From DASQFQ01 sp963811595 (GTDB lineage Bacteria; Actinomycetota; Thermoleophilia; Solirubrobacterales; Solirubrobacteraceae), in contig CAWERW010000014.1 of NCBI GenBank assembly GCA_963811595.1, positions 1-64,000 of the forward strand: a DNA stretch of 64,000 bases, given 5' to 3'. Under the pieces are notes generated by a model. It had not been told where the DNA came from and did no database searches. It saw nothing but the letters and a program-made list of their open reading frames with translations. The position numbers and the translations under genes are program-made. How positions within the stretch are numbered: the first letter of the stretch is position 1; every line of letters starts with the position of its first letter. Below, one piece after another: positions 37,200 through 45,538 of this stretch.

Positions 37200-38168
37200 A
37201 TGAGAACCCATCACCTGCTGATCGCTCTTCTCTCGCTTGTCCTCGCCGTGGGCGTCACCGCCTGCGGGGAAGACGAGGAGACGGGCGGATCCTCCCAGTC
37301 CTCCGCTGAAGGCGGCGACCTGAAGGGCAGCATCGCCATCGACGGATCCTCGACCGTCTACCCGTTCGCCCAGGCGGCAGCGGAGTTGTTCAACGAGGAG
37401 AACCCGGACGTGAAGATCTCCGTCGGCCAGTCCGGCACGGGCGGTGGCTTCGAGAAGTTCTGCGCCGGCGAGACCGACGTCTCCAACGCCTCGCGCCCGA
37501 TCAAGGACGACGAGGAGGTCCCGGTCTGCGAGAAGGCGGGCGTCGCGTTCTCCGAGGTCCAGGTCGCCAACGACGGCATCGCCGTGGTCACCAACAAGGA
37601 CCTGAAGGTCGACTCACTGACGACCGACCAGCTCAAGGAGATCTGGAACAAGGGCTCGAAGGTGTCGACCCTCAAGGACGTCGACTCCTCGTTGCCCGAT
37701 GCCGAGCTCTCGCTCTACGGGCCCGGTACCGATTCGGGAACGTTCGACTTCTTCACCGACGAGATCAACGGTGAGGAGGGCGTGTCGCGCGAGGACTATG
37801 AGGCCTCCGAGGACGACAACCAGCTGGTCACCGGCGTGTCGCAGGACGCGGGCGGCCTCGGCTACTTCGGCTTCTCCTACTACGAGCAGAACGCCGACAA
37901 GCTGAACCTCGTGGGCATCTGCGCCGACGGCGGCGACTGCGTCAAGCCGAGCTCCGAGACCATCCAGGACGGCTCCTACAAGCCGCTCGCGCGGCCGCTG
38001 TTCATGTACCCGAGCGCGAAGGCGATCGAGCGGCCCGAGGTGAAGGCGTTCATGGACTTCACCCTCGCCAACCAGGCCGCCATCGCCAAGGCCGCGCAGT
38101 TCGTGCCGCTGACCGAGGACCAGGCGTCGGCCGCGCAGTCGGCGCTCACTAAGGCGGAGGGCGCCTGA
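37200..38168 (+). CDS. pstS: Phosphate ABC transporter substrate-binding lipoprotein
   Basis: 322 residues. The signal peptide ends in a lipobox (VTAC, Cys about 22), so the protein is lipid-anchored outside the membrane. IAIDGSSTVYPFAQAAAELFNEENPDVKISVGQSGTGGGFEKFCAGETDVSNASRPI forms one half of the phosphate site; GPGTDSGTFDFFTDEI the other. It captures phosphate for PstCAB. ATG at 37200 follows a PHO box, and pstC begins five bases after the stop. Codon use here is more restrained than in neighbours, with many AAG and GAC codons, as expected for a highly expressed protein. Confidence 0.95.
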   Translation: MRTHHLLIALLSLVLAVGVTACGEDEETGGSSQSSAEGGDLKGSIAIDGSSTVYPFAQAAAELFNEENPDVKISVGQSGTGGGFEKFCAGETDVSNASRPIKDDEEVPVCEKAGVAFSEVQVANDGIAVVTNKDLKVDSLTTDQLKEIWNKGSKVSTLKDVDSSLPDAELSLYGPGTDSGTFDFFTDEINGEEGVSREDYEASEDDNQLVTGVSQDAGGLGYFGFSYYEQNADKLNLVGICADGGDCVKPSSETIQDGSYKPLARPLFMYPSAKAIERPEVKAFMDFTLANQAAIAKAAQFVPLTEDQASAAQSALTKAEGA

Positions 38169-38173
38169 GCCCC

Positions 38174-39157
38174 ATGGCCGGGCGCTTCGATCCATCGTCT
38201 CCGGGGGCGGCTGCGGCCGCCCCCGGCGCCACCGGCGTCCGGACCAGCCTGGTCCGGACGCCGACGGCGCGCTCCCGCGGCGAGGCGGCCATCAAGGTCA
38301 GCCTCATGGCGGCGGCGCTGCTGTCGGTGGTGACGACGATCCTGATCGTGCTGTCGCTGCTGACGGAGACGATCGCCTTCTTCGGCGACGTCCCGATCGG
38401 CGACTACCTGTTCGGGACGAAGTGGTCGCCGCTGTTCCAGGGCGACCAGCAGTCCTTCGGCGTCATCCCGCTCATCACGGGGACGCTCTACCTGACCGCC
38501 ATCGGCCTCCTCGTGGCCATCCCGCTCGGGCTGATGTGCGCGATCTACCTCTCGGAGTACGCCACGCCGCGCGTGCGCAAGGTCATCAAGCCGGTGCTCG
38601 AGGTCCTGGCCGGCGTGCCGACGATCGTGTTCGGCTACTTCGCGCTCACGTTCTTCACCCCGGAGGTGCTGCGCGGCCTGCTGAACATCGAGGTCAACAC
38701 CTTCAACGCGCTGTCGGCGGGGATCATCCTCGGGCTGCTCGTGCTGCCGACGATCGCGTCGGTCGCCGAGGACGCGATGTCCGCGGTGCCCGGCTCGCTG
38801 CGCGAGGGCGCCTACGGGCTCGGCGCCAACAAGCTGCAGGTCTCGCTGCGCGTCGTCTTCCCGGCCGCGCTGTCGGGCATCGTCGCCGCGCTCGTGCTCG
38901 GCGCCTCGCGCGCCGTCGGCGAGACCGTGATCATCCTCATCGCCGGCGGCCAGCGCGCGCAGCTCGGCGTCGACCCCACCGAGTCCTACCAGTCGATGGC
39001 GGCCTTCATCGCGGCCACGTCGCGCGGTGACATCCCGACCGGCTCGATCGAGTTCGAGACGATCTTCGTCGTCGGCTTCACGCTCTTCCTGATGACGCTG
39101 CTGCTCAACGCGGTGTCGATCCGGTTCGTCCGCAAGTACCGGCAGGTCTACGAATGA
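38174..39157 (+). CDS. pstC: Phosphate ABC transporter permease PstC
   Basis: 327 residues with a hydrophilic Ala/Pro-rich N-terminus and six membrane helices. The ABC permease coupling motif reads EGAYGLGANKLQVSLRVVFPAALSGIVAALVLGASRAVGET. YLSEYATPRVRKVIKPVLEVLAGVPTIVFGYFAL is typical of PstC/PstA. With PstA it forms the phosphate channel. The start follows pstS by five bases, and ATGA overlap couples it to pstA. Confidence 0.95.
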   Translation: MAGRFDPSSPGAAAAAPGATGVRTSLVRTPTARSRGEAAIKVSLMAAALLSVVTTILIVLSLLTETIAFFGDVPIGDYLFGTKWSPLFQGDQQSFGVIPLITGTLYLTAIGLLVAIPLGLMCAIYLSEYATPRVRKVIKPVLEVLAGVPTIVFGYFALTFFTPEVLRGLLNIEVNTFNALSAGIILGLLVLPTIASVAEDAMSAVPGSLREGAYGLGANKLQVSLRVVFPAALSGIVAALVLGASRAVGETVIILIAGGQRAQLGVDPTESYQSMAAFIAATSRGDIPTGSIEFETIFVVGFTLFLMTLLLNAVSIRFVRKYRQVYE

Positions 39158-40065
39158 CCGGCGCCCAGATCGCCGCTGCCGCGCGCGCCCAGCAGAGCGT
39201 GATCCCGCGCGCGTCGGGCAGGGCGCGCTTCCTCGACACCGGCTTCCGCGTGCTGTTGATGGCCGCGGTCGGCGTCGGGATCCTGTCGCTCGGCGTGCTG
39301 CTGTGGGACGTCGCCTCCGACGGCGTGCCGAAGCTCTCGACCGACTTCCTGACGAAGTTCCCGTCGCGCATCATCCCGGCCAACTCGGGCGTGCAGTCGG
39401 CGCTCGTCGGGACGATCTACCTGATGGTCGTCACGGCTGTGTTCGTCGTGCCGCTCGGCGTCGCCACCGCGGTCTACCTCGAGGAGTACGCCGACCGCGA
39501 GCGCTGGTGGAACCGCATGATCGAGGTCAACATCCAGAACCTCGCCGCGGTCCCCTCCGTCGTCTACGGCATCCTCGGGCTCGCGTTCATCGTCCGCGGC
39601 CCGCTGTCGCTCGGCAACGTCCTGCTCGCCGGCGGCCTGACGCTCGGGCTGCTCGTGCTCCCGGTGGTCATCATCGTCGCCCGCGAGGCGATCCGCGCGG
39701 TGCCGCCCTCGATCCGCGAGGGCTCGCTGGCGCTCGGCGCGACCCACTGGCAGACGATCTGGAAGCAGGTCCTGCCGGGCTCGATCGCCGGCATCGCCAC
39801 GGGCGTGATCCTGGCGCTGTCGCGGGCGATCGGCGAGACCGCGCCGCTGCTGGTGATCGGGGCCGCGGCTTCACCGCGTTTCAACCCGGACGGGCTGTTC
39901 AGCGACTTCACTGCGCTCCCCATCCAGATCTTCGTGTGGGTCCAGGACCCCAACCGGGAGTTCGTCTCCCTGGCTGCCGCCGCCATCGTCGTCCTGATGG
40001 TCGTGCTGCTGCTGATGAACTCGATCGCGATCGTCTTGAGGAACAGATATGAGCAGAAGTGGTGA
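39154..40065 (+). CDS. pstA: Phosphate ABC transporter permease PstA
   Basis: 303 residues with six membrane helices. The coupling loop is EGSLALGATHWQTIWKQVLPGSIAGIATGVILALSRAIGETAPLL, and YLEEYADRERWWNRMIEVNIQNLAAVPSVVYGILGLAFIV is typical PstA. ATG shares four bases (ATGA) with the pstC stop, and the gene runs 17 bp into pstB, so the permeases and ATPase are made together. Confidence 0.95.
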   Translation: MTGAQIAAAARAQQSVIPRASGRARFLDTGFRVLLMAAVGVGILSLGVLLWDVASDGVPKLSTDFLTKFPSRIIPANSGVQSALVGTIYLMVVTAVFVVPLGVATAVYLEEYADRERWWNRMIEVNIQNLAAVPSVVYGILGLAFIVRGPLSLGNVLLAGGLTLGLLVLPVVIIVAREAIRAVPPSIREGSLALGATHWQTIWKQVLPGSIAGIATGVILALSRAIGETAPLLVIGAAASPRFNPDGLFSDFTALPIQIFVWVQDPNREFVSLAAAAIVVLMVVLLLMNSIAIVLRNRYEQKW

Positions 40066-40930
40066 GGAAACGGTGAGCCGCGAGGAGACCGCCCGCGACG
40101 CGACCACGCCGTTGCAGCAGCCCGCGGTCCACGAGGGCTCGGCCAAGCAGCGGGAGGCGATCTTCGACGTCGAGGACATCAGCGTCTACTACGGCGCCAA
40201 GCGCGCGATCCGCAACGTGACGCTCAACCTCTACAAGAACGAGATCACGGCGCTCATCGGCCCCTCCGGCTGCGGCAAGAGCACGTTCATCCGCTGCCTG
40301 AACCGCATGAACGACCTGATCCCGTCGGCGCGCGTCGAGGGCAAGCTCGGCTACCACGGCGAGGACCTCTACGACGACCAGATCGACCCCGTGCAGGTGC
40401 GCAAGCGCATCGGCATGGTGTTCCAGAAGCCGAACCCGTTCCCCAAGTCGATCTACGAGAACATCGCCTTCGGCCCGCGCGTGATCGGCATGAAGGGCGA
40501 CATGGACGAGATCGTCGAGCGGGCGCTGCGCCGCGGCGCGCTGTGGGACGAGGTCAAGGACCGCCTGAAGACCAACGCGTTCGGGATGTCCGGCGGCCAG
40601 CAGCAGCGCCTCTGCATCGCCCGCGCGCTGGCGACCTCGCCCGACGTGCTGCTGATGGACGAGCCGTGCTCCGCGCTCGACCCGATCTCCACCGGGCGCA
40701 TCGAGGACCTGATGTTCGAGCTCAAGAACGACTACTCGATCGTCATCGTCACCCACAACATGCAGCAGGCCGCCCGCGTGTCGGACATGACCGCGTTCTT
40801 CACGGTCGAGCTCGACGACGACGGCCGCGACCGCACGGGCGCCGTGGTGGAGTACGCGGCGACGGACAAGGTGTTCACGAACCCGGACGACAAGCGCACG
40901 GAGGACTACGTCACCGGCAAGGTCGGCTGA
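40049..40930 (+). CDS. pstB: Phosphate ABC transporter ATP-binding protein
   Basis: 293 residues. Walker A GPSGCGKST, then FIRCLNRMNDLIP (PstB signature), QKPNPFPKSIYEN, ABC signature MSGGQQQRLCIARAL, Walker B VLLMDEPCSALDP, H-loop VTHNMQQA. ATG 40049 is preceded by GAGGAA; an internal GTG at 40073 is weaker. The roughly 35-residue N-terminal extension before FDVEDISVYYG is longer than in most PstB proteins and of low complexity. It powers PstCA at the inner membrane face. Confidence 0.95.
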   Translation: MSRSGEETVSREETARDATTPLQQPAVHEGSAKQREAIFDVEDISVYYGAKRAIRNVTLNLYKNEITALIGPSGCGKSTFIRCLNRMNDLIPSARVEGKLGYHGEDLYDDQIDPVQVRKRIGMVFQKPNPFPKSIYENIAFGPRVIGMKGDMDEIVERALRRGALWDEVKDRLKTNAFGMSGGQQQRLCIARALATSPDVLLMDEPCSALDPISTGRIEDLMFELKNDYSIVIVTHNMQQAARVSDMTAFFTVELDDDGRDRTGAVVEYAATDKVFTNPDDKRTEDYVTGKVG

Positions 40931-40934
40931 TCTG

Positions 40935-41624
40935 ATGGCCGAGGCCTCCGCACGCATCCACTTCCAGCACGAGCTGCAGACGCTCGAGGAGCAGGCGCTC
41001 GGCGCGCTCGACCTCGTGGTCAGCGCGCTCGACCGCACGATGGAGGCGCTGCACCACCAGGACATCGAGCTCGCCTCGATCGTCATCCTCGACGACGACC
41101 GGCTCGACGGGCGCTACCTGGAGGTCCACCAGGGCGTGCTCTCGCTGCTGGCGCTGCAGGCGCCGGTGGCGTCGGACCTGCGGACCGTCGCGGCGCTCCT
41201 GCACGTGATCAAGCACGCGGAGCGGATGGGCGACCAGTGCGTGAACATCGCCAAGATGCTGCCGCTGTCCGGGCACGAGCCGCCCGTCGACGACGAGACG
41301 CTCGAGAAGATCGAGCAGATGGGCCGGCTGGTCCGCTCGGAGGTCGAGCAGTCCAAGCAGGCGTTCTCGCTCCGCGACGTCGAGCTGGCCGAGGACCTGG
41401 TGCGCCAGGACGAGCAGGTCAACCTGCTCAATCGCGAGTGCTTCCGCCGCGCCGTCGAGATCGGGACCGACGAGGACCGGCGCGAGTGGGCGATGACGAT
41501 GATGCTCGTTTCCCGCGCGCTGGAGCGGATCGGGGACAACGCGGTCGACATCGGCGAGCAGGTCGCGTTCGTGGTCACGGGGCTGTTCCGGGAGTTCTCG
41601 GATGCCTCTCACCGCACGCCCTGA
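40935..41624 (+). CDS. phoU: Phosphate signalling/transport regulator PhoU
   Basis: 229 residues in two three-helix PhoU repeats. Metal-binding E/D motifs occur in each: HVIKHAERMGDQCVNIAKM and MLVSRALERIGDNAVDIGEQVAFV. PhoU restrains the Pst transporter and the PhoR-PhoB signalling pathway when phosphate is plentiful. It is the last gene of pstSCAB-phoU, four bases after pstB. A weak CCCCG/CGGGG hairpin (41630-41645) follows the stop. The expected PhoR kinase is not adjacent. Confidence 0.93.
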   Translation: MAEASARIHFQHELQTLEEQALGALDLVVSALDRTMEALHHQDIELASIVILDDDRLDGRYLEVHQGVLSLLALQAPVASDLRTVAALLHVIKHAERMGDQCVNIAKMLPLSGHEPPVDDETLEKIEQMGRLVRSEVEQSKQAFSLRDVELAEDLVRQDEQVNLLNRECFRRAVEIGTDEDRREWAMTMMLVSRALERIGDNAVDIGEQVAFVVTGLFREFSDASHRTP

Positions 41625-41655
41625 CTTTCCCCCGAATTTGCGGGGCGTTGCCGCG

Positions 41656-41677
41656 CAGATGTGACCCAGCTGTGAAC
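41656..41677 (-). promoter_or_regulatory. Reverse-oriented PHO box before the PhoB-family regulator
   Basis: Reading the minus strand, GTTCACAGCTG and GGTCACATCTG follow with 11-bp spacing. The site sits 30 bp before GTG 41707, between phoU and the response regulator. Orientation opposite to the gene suggests feedback or a weaker role. Confidence 0.45.
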
Positions 41678-41706
41678 CCCTGAGCCACATACGTAACCGC
41701 GTCTCC

Positions 41707-42537
41707 GTGCCCGACTATTCTCCAGTGCAGATGGCGACCACGAATGGCCAGCCACCGGTGCGCCTGGGGGTACTCGACTCGGATACCGGTTTCCTCCAGG
41801 TCCTTGCGAACCGCTTGGACGCTGCAGGGTGGCAGCACCGTGTGCTTGCGAGCCCGGTGCCGATCGACGCGCTCGTGTCGATGCGCTTCAACGTCCTCGT
41901 CATCGACCTCGCGGTTCTGGGCCCGGCCGGCTGGTCGTACCTCGAGAAGGTGTGCGAGCGCCTGCCGGCGCTCGGCGTGATCGTCTGCACCGGCCGCTCT
42001 TCGGTGAGTCAGCGCGTGCGCGGGTTGCGGCTCGGCGCCGACGACTGGATCACGAAGCCCTGCCACCCGGAGGAGCTGATCGCGCGCGCCGAGGCGGTCG
42101 CGCGCCGGCGCCGCCGCGCGGAGGCCGCGCGCTCAAAGGCGGGCCCCGTACGCGCGGCCGAGCTCGAGATCCGGGCCGACCAGTTCCAGGCCTTCGTGGG
42201 CGGCTCCAGCGTCGACCTGACGCGGCGCGAGTTCGAGCTCATCCAGCTGCTGGCGGACGTCTCCGGGCAGGTCCTCCCGCGCGAGGAGATCTACCAGCGG
42301 GTGTGGGGCTACGCGATGGTCCACGGCGACCGCTCGGTCGACGTGTTCGTGCGCAAGCTGCGCCAGAAGCTCGAGAGGGCCTCGCCCGGCTGGCGCTACA
42401 TCCACACGCACTTCGGGATCGGCTACCGCTTCGCGGCCGAGCCGCTGGAGGCGCCGGAGGTCGAGCCGGCGGTCGCGGTGGTCGCGGAGCCCGTGGAGCC
42501 GGTCGTCGCGCCGGACCCGGTGAGCGCCCCCGTCTGA
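41707..42537 (+). CDS. OmpR/PhoB-family response regulator (PhoP/PhoB-like)
   Basis: 276 residues. The receiver domain (about 18-140) has an acidic pocket at LGVLDSDT, phosphoacceptor Asp in VLVIDLAVLG, the Thr of VCTGR, and Lys of ITKPCHPEEL. The winged-helix domain (about 155-250) contains VDLTRREFELIQLLADVSGQVLPREEIYQRVWGY and RSVDVFVRKLRQKLE. A Pro/Val/Glu-rich tail follows. The location after phoU suggests control of the Pho genes. The start may be GTG 41707 or ATG 41731. No histidine kinase gene adjoins it. Confidence 0.87.
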   Translation: MPDYSPVQMATTNGQPPVRLGVLDSDTGFLQVLANRLDAAGWQHRVLASPVPIDALVSMRFNVLVIDLAVLGPAGWSYLEKVCERLPALGVIVCTGRSSVSQRVRGLRLGADDWITKPCHPEELIARAEAVARRRRRAEAARSKAGPVRAAELEIRADQFQAFVGGSSVDLTRREFELIQLLADVSGQVLPREEIYQRVWGYAMVHGDRSVDVFVRKLRQKLERASPGWRYIHTHFGIGYRFAAEPLEAPEVEPAVAVVAEPVEPVVAPDPVSAPV

Positions 42538-42555
42538 CGCCGTATCGTGTGACGC

Positions 42556-42924
42556 GTGGGCCCTGACCGCGCCAAGCACATCCGCAACGTCCTCATCATC
42601 TTCGGCCTGGCGCTGGCCGTCTGGCTGCTGCCGGGCGGCGACGAGGGCTCGGCGACGGTCTACAACCTGCTCACGGTCCTGCTGACCGGGGGGCTGCTGT
42701 TCTTCGGCTACCGGCTGTACATGGAGCACCGGGCGACGATCTTCGGGCTCGGCGACCGCACGCGCGGGATGCTCTACGGCGCGATCGCGCTCGCGGCGTT
42801 CGCGATCATCGCGACGGGACGGCTGTGGAACGAGGGCGGGCTGGGCGCGCTGATCTGGTTCGGGCTGCTGTCGCTGGCGGCCTGGGCGATGTACCGCGTG
42901 TGGCGCACGTACTCCGAGTACTGA
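42556..42924 (+). CDS. Small membrane protein with four predicted helices
   Basis: 122 residues from GTG at 42556. Hydrophobic stretches: NVLIIFGLALAVWLLPGG, TVYNLLTVLLTGGLLFFGYRLY, MLYGAIALAAFAIIATGRLW, and GALIWFGLLSLAAWAMYRVW, ending RTYSEY. No family motif is recognised. It sits 18 bp after the regulator gene and may be co-transcribed with it; the pilin-like cassette follows after 66 bp. Confidence 0.72.
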   Translation: MGPDRAKHIRNVLIIFGLALAVWLLPGGDEGSATVYNLLTVLLTGGLLFFGYRLYMEHRATIFGLGDRTRGMLYGAIALAAFAIIATGRLWNEGGLGALIWFGLLSLAAWAMYRVWRTYSEY

Positions 42925-42990
42925 TTCTTGTCGCTGTTCCGCGCGGTTTCCGTCTAGTTCCGTAGCGCGCCGCCCGTGAGGGTGGCGGCC

Positions 42991-43320
42991 ATGGGTTCGC
43001 AGCGAGGGCAGGCGGCGGTCGAGCTGGTGGCGGTGCTGCCGGTCGTGGTCGCGCTGCTGGGCGGCCTGTGGCAGGCGGTGCTGGCGGGCGAGGCGGCCTG
43101 GGCCGCCGCGGGGGCGGCGCGGGCGGCGGCGCGGGCTGACGCGGTGGGGCTGGACGCGCGGGCGGCGGCGCGGGCGCGGCTTCCTGTGCGGCTCGAGCAG
43201 GGCTTGCGGGTGCGGGAGGCGGGCGAGGGCGCCGTTCGTGTGTCGGTGCGCGTGCCGTCGGCCTTCGGGCTGCGCCTCGGGTCCGTCTCGTCGACCGCGC
43301 GGTTCGTGCCGCAGCGGTGA
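42991..43320 (+). CDS. TadE-like pseudopilin-type protein 1
   Basis: 109 residues from ATG at 42991 (GTG 42976 is possible). The N-terminus RGQAAVELVAVLPVVVALLGGLWQAVLAGE is a TadE/TadG-type hydrophobic helix with the conserved ExV-like Glu after a short basic leader. The remainder is Ala/Arg-rich with a beta-rich tail. Such proteins are minor pilins or assembly factors of Tad (type IVc) pili. The TGA overlaps GTG/ATG codons of the next gene. Confidence 0.72.
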   Translation: MGSQRGQAAVELVAVLPVVVALLGGLWQAVLAGEAAWAAAGAARAAARADAVGLDARAAARARLPVRLEQGLRVREAGEGAVRVSVRVPSAFGLRLGSVSSTARFVPQR

Positions 43321-43334
43321 TGGAGGGCCGCGGA

Positions 43335-43673
43335 ATGATTCGTTCCGTGGCACGCTGCCGCGGCCAGTCGACGGTCGAGGTGGTCGGGTTGCTCCCGATC
43401 CTGCTCGCGGCGGGGTTGGGCGCGTACTCGCTGTTCAGCGCCGGGGCGGCCGAGCACGCCGCCGACGGTGCGGCCGAGGCGGGCGCCGTGGCGATCCTGC
43501 AGGGCCGCGACGCGCGGTCCGCCGCGCGCGAGTCGCTCGACGGCTGGCCGGCGCGCCGCACGCGCGTCACGGTGCGTGGCCGCCGGGTCACGGTCTCGGT
43601 CACGCCGAGCGGACCGCTCGGCGGGCGCCTGCGGGCGGAGGCGAGCGCCGACGCGGGGCCGGCCGGCCCATGA
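43335..43673 (+). CDS. TadE-like pseudopilin-type protein 2
   Basis: 112 residues from ATG at 43335, chosen because GGAGG lies eight bases upstream; in-frame GTG 43317 and ATG 43320, which overlap the previous stop, are alternatives. The helix CRGQSTVEVVGLLPILLAAGLGAYSLFSAG has the TadE-type Glu. The tail is basic and beta-rich. It is a paralog of the preceding gene. Its ATGA stop overlaps the start of the next gene. Confidence 0.7.
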   Translation: MIRSVARCRGQSTVEVVGLLPILLAAGLGAYSLFSAGAAEHAADGAAEAGAVAILQGRDARSAARESLDGWPARRTRVTVRGRRVTVSVTPSGPLGGRLRAEASADAGPAGP

Positions 43674-44257
43674 CCGGGGTGCTCGAGCGGGCGGCGTCCG
43701 CGTTCATCGCGCCGTCGCCGCCGGCTCCAGAACCGGTCGCGGCGCCCGCGCGGTTCGCCCCGCGTGCCGTCGTGCTCGGCGCGGAGCGGGACGCCGTCCC
43801 GGTCGCCGCCGCGCTCGCGGGCGGGCTGCGGGAGCGCGCGGCTGCCGCCGTGCTCATCACCTGGCCGTCGGCCGAGCCCCCGCGTCCCGCGCTCGGGACG
43901 CCGGGCGCGTCGCGACTGGTCGCGGGGCTCCAGCTGCGCGGCCTCGAGGCGGTCGCCCGCGGCCGGATCGCCTGGCTCGCGCTCCGCGAGGCCGATCTGG
44001 GCCTGGCGCGCCGCGCGCTCGCGGTCGGTGACGTGCCGGTCGTGCTCGCCGTCACCGGCCCGCGCTCGGCCGCCTCCGACGCGCTGCTCGCCGAGGCCGA
44101 TCACGTCCTCCTCGTTCTCCCCGTCGACGCCGACCTCCGGCTCGCCGAGCTCGCCCGCGAGAGCTTGGAGTCGCCGATCGTCCGCAACCCGCTCACCGCT
44201 CCCGGGGCACGCGCCGCGGCGCTGGCAGGCTGGGGCCGGCTGAAGGTGCCCGCGTGA
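43670..44257 (+). CDS. Hypothetical protein of the pilin-like cassette
   Basis: 195 residues from ATG at 43670 (ATGA overlap). After a Pro/Ala-rich leader the sequence alternates strands and helices: AVVLGAERDAVPVAAALAGGLRERAAAAVLITWP, GRIAWLALREADLGLARRALAVGDVPVVLAVTGPRS, ADHVLLVLPVDADLRLAELA. This resembles a Rossmann-like or ParA/TadZ-like core without a Walker A lysine. Its position between pseudopilin-like genes suggests an assembly or localisation role. Not recognised with confidence. Confidence 0.62.
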   Translation: MTGVLERAASAFIAPSPPAPEPVAAPARFAPRAVVLGAERDAVPVAAALAGGLRERAAAAVLITWPSAEPPRPALGTPGASRLVAGLQLRGLEAVARGRIAWLALREADLGLARRALAVGDVPVVLAVTGPRSAASDALLAEADHVLLVLPVDADLRLAELARESLESPIVRNPLTAPGARAAALAGWGRLKVPA

Positions 44258-45537
44258 TGGAGGGTGAGCGCGGCCAGGCGTCGATCCTGCTCGTGGGCGG
44301 GCTCGTCGCGGTCCTGCTCGGGGCGCTCGTGCTCGCGCTCGTCGCGCGCGGGGGTGGGGCTGAGGCGCGGGCGCAGCGCGCCGCCGACCTCGGCGCGCTG
44401 GCCGGCGCGCGGGCGATGCACGACGCCTACGCGCGGCTGTTCCGGCCCGTGTTCGCCGACCGTCCCGGCGCGGACCACGTGAGCAAGGCGGACTACCTCG
44501 TTCTCGGCCGCAGCGCGGCGGAGCGCACCGCCCGCGCCAACGGCGCGCGCAGCGTCCGCGTGACGTTCCCCGACGGCACGTCGTTCGCGCCGGTGCGGAT
44601 CCGCGTGACGGTGCGCGCCGGCTTCGAGGTCCGCACCGGCGACGCGCGCCGCTCCGCGCCGATCACGGCCGCAGCCGAGGCGGAGCTCGCCCCGCCGGGC
44701 GAGCTCGCCGCCGCGGGCGGCGGCTACGCGGGCCCGCTGGCCACGCGCCAGGGCGAGCGGATGCGGCCGGACGTCGCCCGCGCCTTCGATCGCATGGAGC
44801 GCGCGGCGCGCGCCGACGGCGTCGCGCTCATCATCGCGAGCGGCTTCCGCTCCGACGCCGAGCAGGCGGTCCTCTACGCGCGCAACCCCGACCCGCGCTG
44901 GGTCGCGCCGCCGGGCCGCTCGCTCCACCGGCTCGGCACCGAGCTCGACCTCGGCCCGCGCAGCGCCTACGGCTGGCTGGCCCGCAACGCGCCGCGCTTC
45001 CACTTCGTCCAGCGCTACTCCTGGGAGCCCTGGCACTACGGATACACGCTCAACGCGCACTCCTCGCCGCCGCCGCGAGCCGACGGGGCGCTCGGCTCCA
45101 CCCTGCCGGACTTCGTCCCGCCCGCGTTCGCCCCGCCGCTCGCCCGCGCCGCGCAGCGCTGGAACGTCTCCGCGACGCTGCTGGCAGCACAGCTCTACGC
45201 GGAGTCGAACTTCAACCCGTTCGCGGTCAGCCCCGCGGGCGCGCAGGGGATCGCGCAGTTCATGCCCGGCACCGCGGCCGCGATGGGTCTCGAGAACCCG
45301 TTCGACGCCGACCGCGCGATCGACGCCCAGGCCCGCCTGATGCGGGACCTCCTCCGCCGCTTCCCGGCCGTCCCGCTCGCGCTGGCCGCCTACAACGCCG
45401 GCCCGGGCGCGGTCGCCGCCTGCGGCTGCGTGCCCGCCAACGGCGAGACGCCGGGCTACGTCGCGCGCATCCTCGGCCTCATGGCCGGCGCGGGCGCCGC
45501 CGCCGGCGGGCCGCTCGAGGTGCGGCTCGTCGGATAG
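44257..45537 (+). CDS. Fusion: TadG-like helix, VanY-type peptidase and SLT lytic transglycosylase
   Basis: 426 residues from ATG 44257 (TGATG overlap; GTG 44254 is in frame). Residues 1-30 (GERGQASILLVGGLVAVLLGALVLAL) are a TadE/TadG-like anchor. About 165-275 is an M15 VanY-like D,D-carboxypeptidase: SGFRSDAEQ, SLHRLGTELDLG and WEPWHYGY supply His/Asp/His ligands. About 290-415 is a transglycosylase SLT domain: AAQLYAESNFNPFAVSPAGAQGIAQFMPGTA with the catalytic Glu in AESNF, and AYNAGPGAV. It would cut both peptide and glycan parts of peptidoglycan at the outer membrane face, probably to let the pilus-like structure through the wall. Confidence 0.88.
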   Translation: MEGERGQASILLVGGLVAVLLGALVLALVARGGGAEARAQRAADLGALAGARAMHDAYARLFRPVFADRPGADHVSKADYLVLGRSAAERTARANGARSVRVTFPDGTSFAPVRIRVTVRAGFEVRTGDARRSAPITAAAEAELAPPGELAAAGGGYAGPLATRQGERMRPDVARAFDRMERAARADGVALIIASGFRSDAEQAVLYARNPDPRWVAPPGRSLHRLGTELDLGPRSAYGWLARNAPRFHFVQRYSWEPWHYGYTLNAHSSPPPRADGALGSTLPDFVPPAFAPPLARAAQRWNVSATLLAAQLYAESNFNPFAVSPAGAQGIAQFMPGTAAAMGLENPFDADRAIDAQARLMRDLLRRFPAVPLALAAYNAGPGAVAACGCVPANGETPGYVARILGLMAGAGAAAGGPLEVRLVG

Positions 45538-45538
45538 C

